DNA from: Bordetella parapertussis
GTDB taxonomy: Bacteria > Pseudomonadota > Gammaproteobacteria > Burkholderiales > Burkholderiaceae_C
DNA length: 23,777 bases
Direction of reading: 5' to 3'
NCBI GenBank assembly: GCA_945870575.1
Contig: CAMBSK010000031.1
Location: forward strand, 1-23,777
Positions 23,105 through 23,777 of the stretch are shown here, in pieces. Each line of letters opens with the position of its first letter. Positions within the stretch are counted from its first letter, which is position 1. A program made the position numbers and the translations under genes. The notes beneath the pieces were generated by a model. The model saw nothing but the letters and a program-made list of their open reading frames with translations. It did no database searches and was not told where the DNA came from.

Positions 23105-23777
23105 ATGAAGTCGCAATCTTTTTTCATCGGTACCAGCCCTATTGCGCAAGCCTTGCGCCGCTTGGTCACCACCATCGCCAACTCCAACGCCACAGTGCTC
23201 ATCACCGGCGAAAGCGGTACCGGCAAAGAGCTGTTAGCGCGCTCGCTACATGAACAATCCGACCGTGCAGGCAGCGCTTTTGTACCCATTAACTGCTCAG
23301 CCATACCCAAAGAATTACTCGAAAGTGAACTCTTTGGTCACCGCAAAGGTTCATTCACCGGCGCAGTGGCTGACCGCATAGGACGCTTCGAGTTGGCCCA
23401 CGGTGGCACCATTTTTCTGGACGAAATCGGCGACATGACACTGGACATGCAGGTCAAGTTGCTGCGCGTGTTGCAGGAACGCTTGATCGACCCGGTGGGT
23501 GCCACGCGCCAGGTTCCCATCGATGTGCGTGTCATTGCCGCCACACACCGGGATTTAGAAGCGGAAATACAAGCCACGCGTTTTCGCGAAGATTTGTACT
23601 ATCGGCTTAATGTGTTGCCAGTGGTCACGCCACCTTTGCGTGAACGCCGCGAAGATATACCCGAGCTGCTGCGTTTTTATGCGGACCACTACAAAGTCGG
23701 CAACAACAACTCGGTGCGTTTTTCACCTGAGTTTTTAGACGCGCTGGTCAACTACCCCTGGCCCGGCAATGTGCGCG
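23105..23777 (+). CDS. Sigma-54-dependent activator, FleQ/FlrA-like AAA+ domain (partial, runs off the window)
   Basis: The first 224 residues are an RpoN activator AAA+ domain: Walker A GESGTGKE (35-42), the sigma-54 contact loop GSFTGA (82-87), Walker B TIFLDE (102-107), VRVIAATHRDL (141-151), FREDLYYRLNV (160-170) and PWPGNVR at the break. The segment GRFELAHGGTIFLDEIGDMTLDMQVKLLRVLQER is very close to FleQ/FlrA as I remember them. The gene starts at the AAA+ domain: an in-frame TGA at 23096-23098 rules out an upstream extension, so the usual N-terminal regulatory domain is missing. The contact loop has Ser where GAFTGA has Ala. The ribosome site is weak. It likely activates the sigma-54 promoters near flgB and flgA (inference from context). 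Confidence 0.9.
   Translation, partial: MKSQSFFIGTSPIAQALRRLVTTIANSNATVLITGESGTGKELLARSLHEQSDRAGSAFVPINCSAIPKELLESELFGHRKGSFTGAVADRIGRFELAHGGTIFLDEIGDMTLDMQVKLLRVLQERLIDPVGATRQVPIDVRVIAATHRDLEAEIQATRFREDLYYRLNVLPVVTPPLRERREDIPELLRFYADHYKVGNNNSVRFSPEFLDALVNYPWPGNVR

Overview
The window is almost entirely flagellar. It carries one continuous rod, hook and filament-cap gene cluster plus accessory flagellar genes. The layout suggests a polarly flagellated betaproteobacterium of moderate GC: flgA and flgM-flgN run opposite to flgBCDEFGHIJKL-fliD, FlgJ is short, sigma-54 and sigma-28 type promoters are present, and a FleQ/FlrA-like sigma-54 activator lies at the right edge. The exact family (possibly Nitrosomonadales-like) is a guess. 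No rRNA, tRNA, CRISPR array or transposable element was seen.

Layout, left to right. (1) 39-15994, minus strand: an operon read right to left as flgB, flgC, flgD, flgE, flgF, flgG, flgH, flgI, flgJ, flgK, flgL, fliD, with gaps of -4 to 57 bp. A near-perfect sigma-54 promoter sits upstream of flgB, and a sigma-28-like promoter sits between flgL and fliD. (2) 16178-17350, minus: a LysM plus lytic-transglycosylase-like protein. (3) 17451-19135, plus: flgA from its own sigma-54 promoter, then flgM-flgN from a sigma-28 promoter. (4) 19112-22927, minus: a probable operon of flgP-like lipoprotein, flgT-like protein, LysM/FimV-like periplasmic protein, FliK-family protein and an FlhB C-terminal-domain paralogue, with a candidate sigma-28 promoter upstream. 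(5) 23105 to the end, plus: the 5' part of a sigma-54 activator that starts directly at its AAA+ domain.

How it works together. FlgB, C, F and G form the rod, FlgJ caps it, and FlgA, I and H build the P and L rings. FlgD caps the growing FlgE hook. FlgK and FlgL join hook to filament, and FliD caps the filament. FlgM is the anti-sigma-28 factor and FlgN the chaperone for FlgK/FlgL. FlgP and FlgT homologues build an extra outer ring in Vibrio. FlgJ here has no peptidoglycan hydrolase domain, so the separate LysM-transglycosylase is the natural candidate to open the wall.

The most unusual points are three. FlgE (1406 aa), FlgK (1021 aa) and FliD (693 aa) are far longer than textbook homologues and share repeated flagellin-hook-IN-like modules, with a phage-virion-like segment in FlgK. 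The sigma-54 promoters of flgA and the transglycosylase gene face each other, and one lies on the flgA start codon. FlgP/FlgT, a LysM protein and a FliK/FlhB-C pair sit in one operon.
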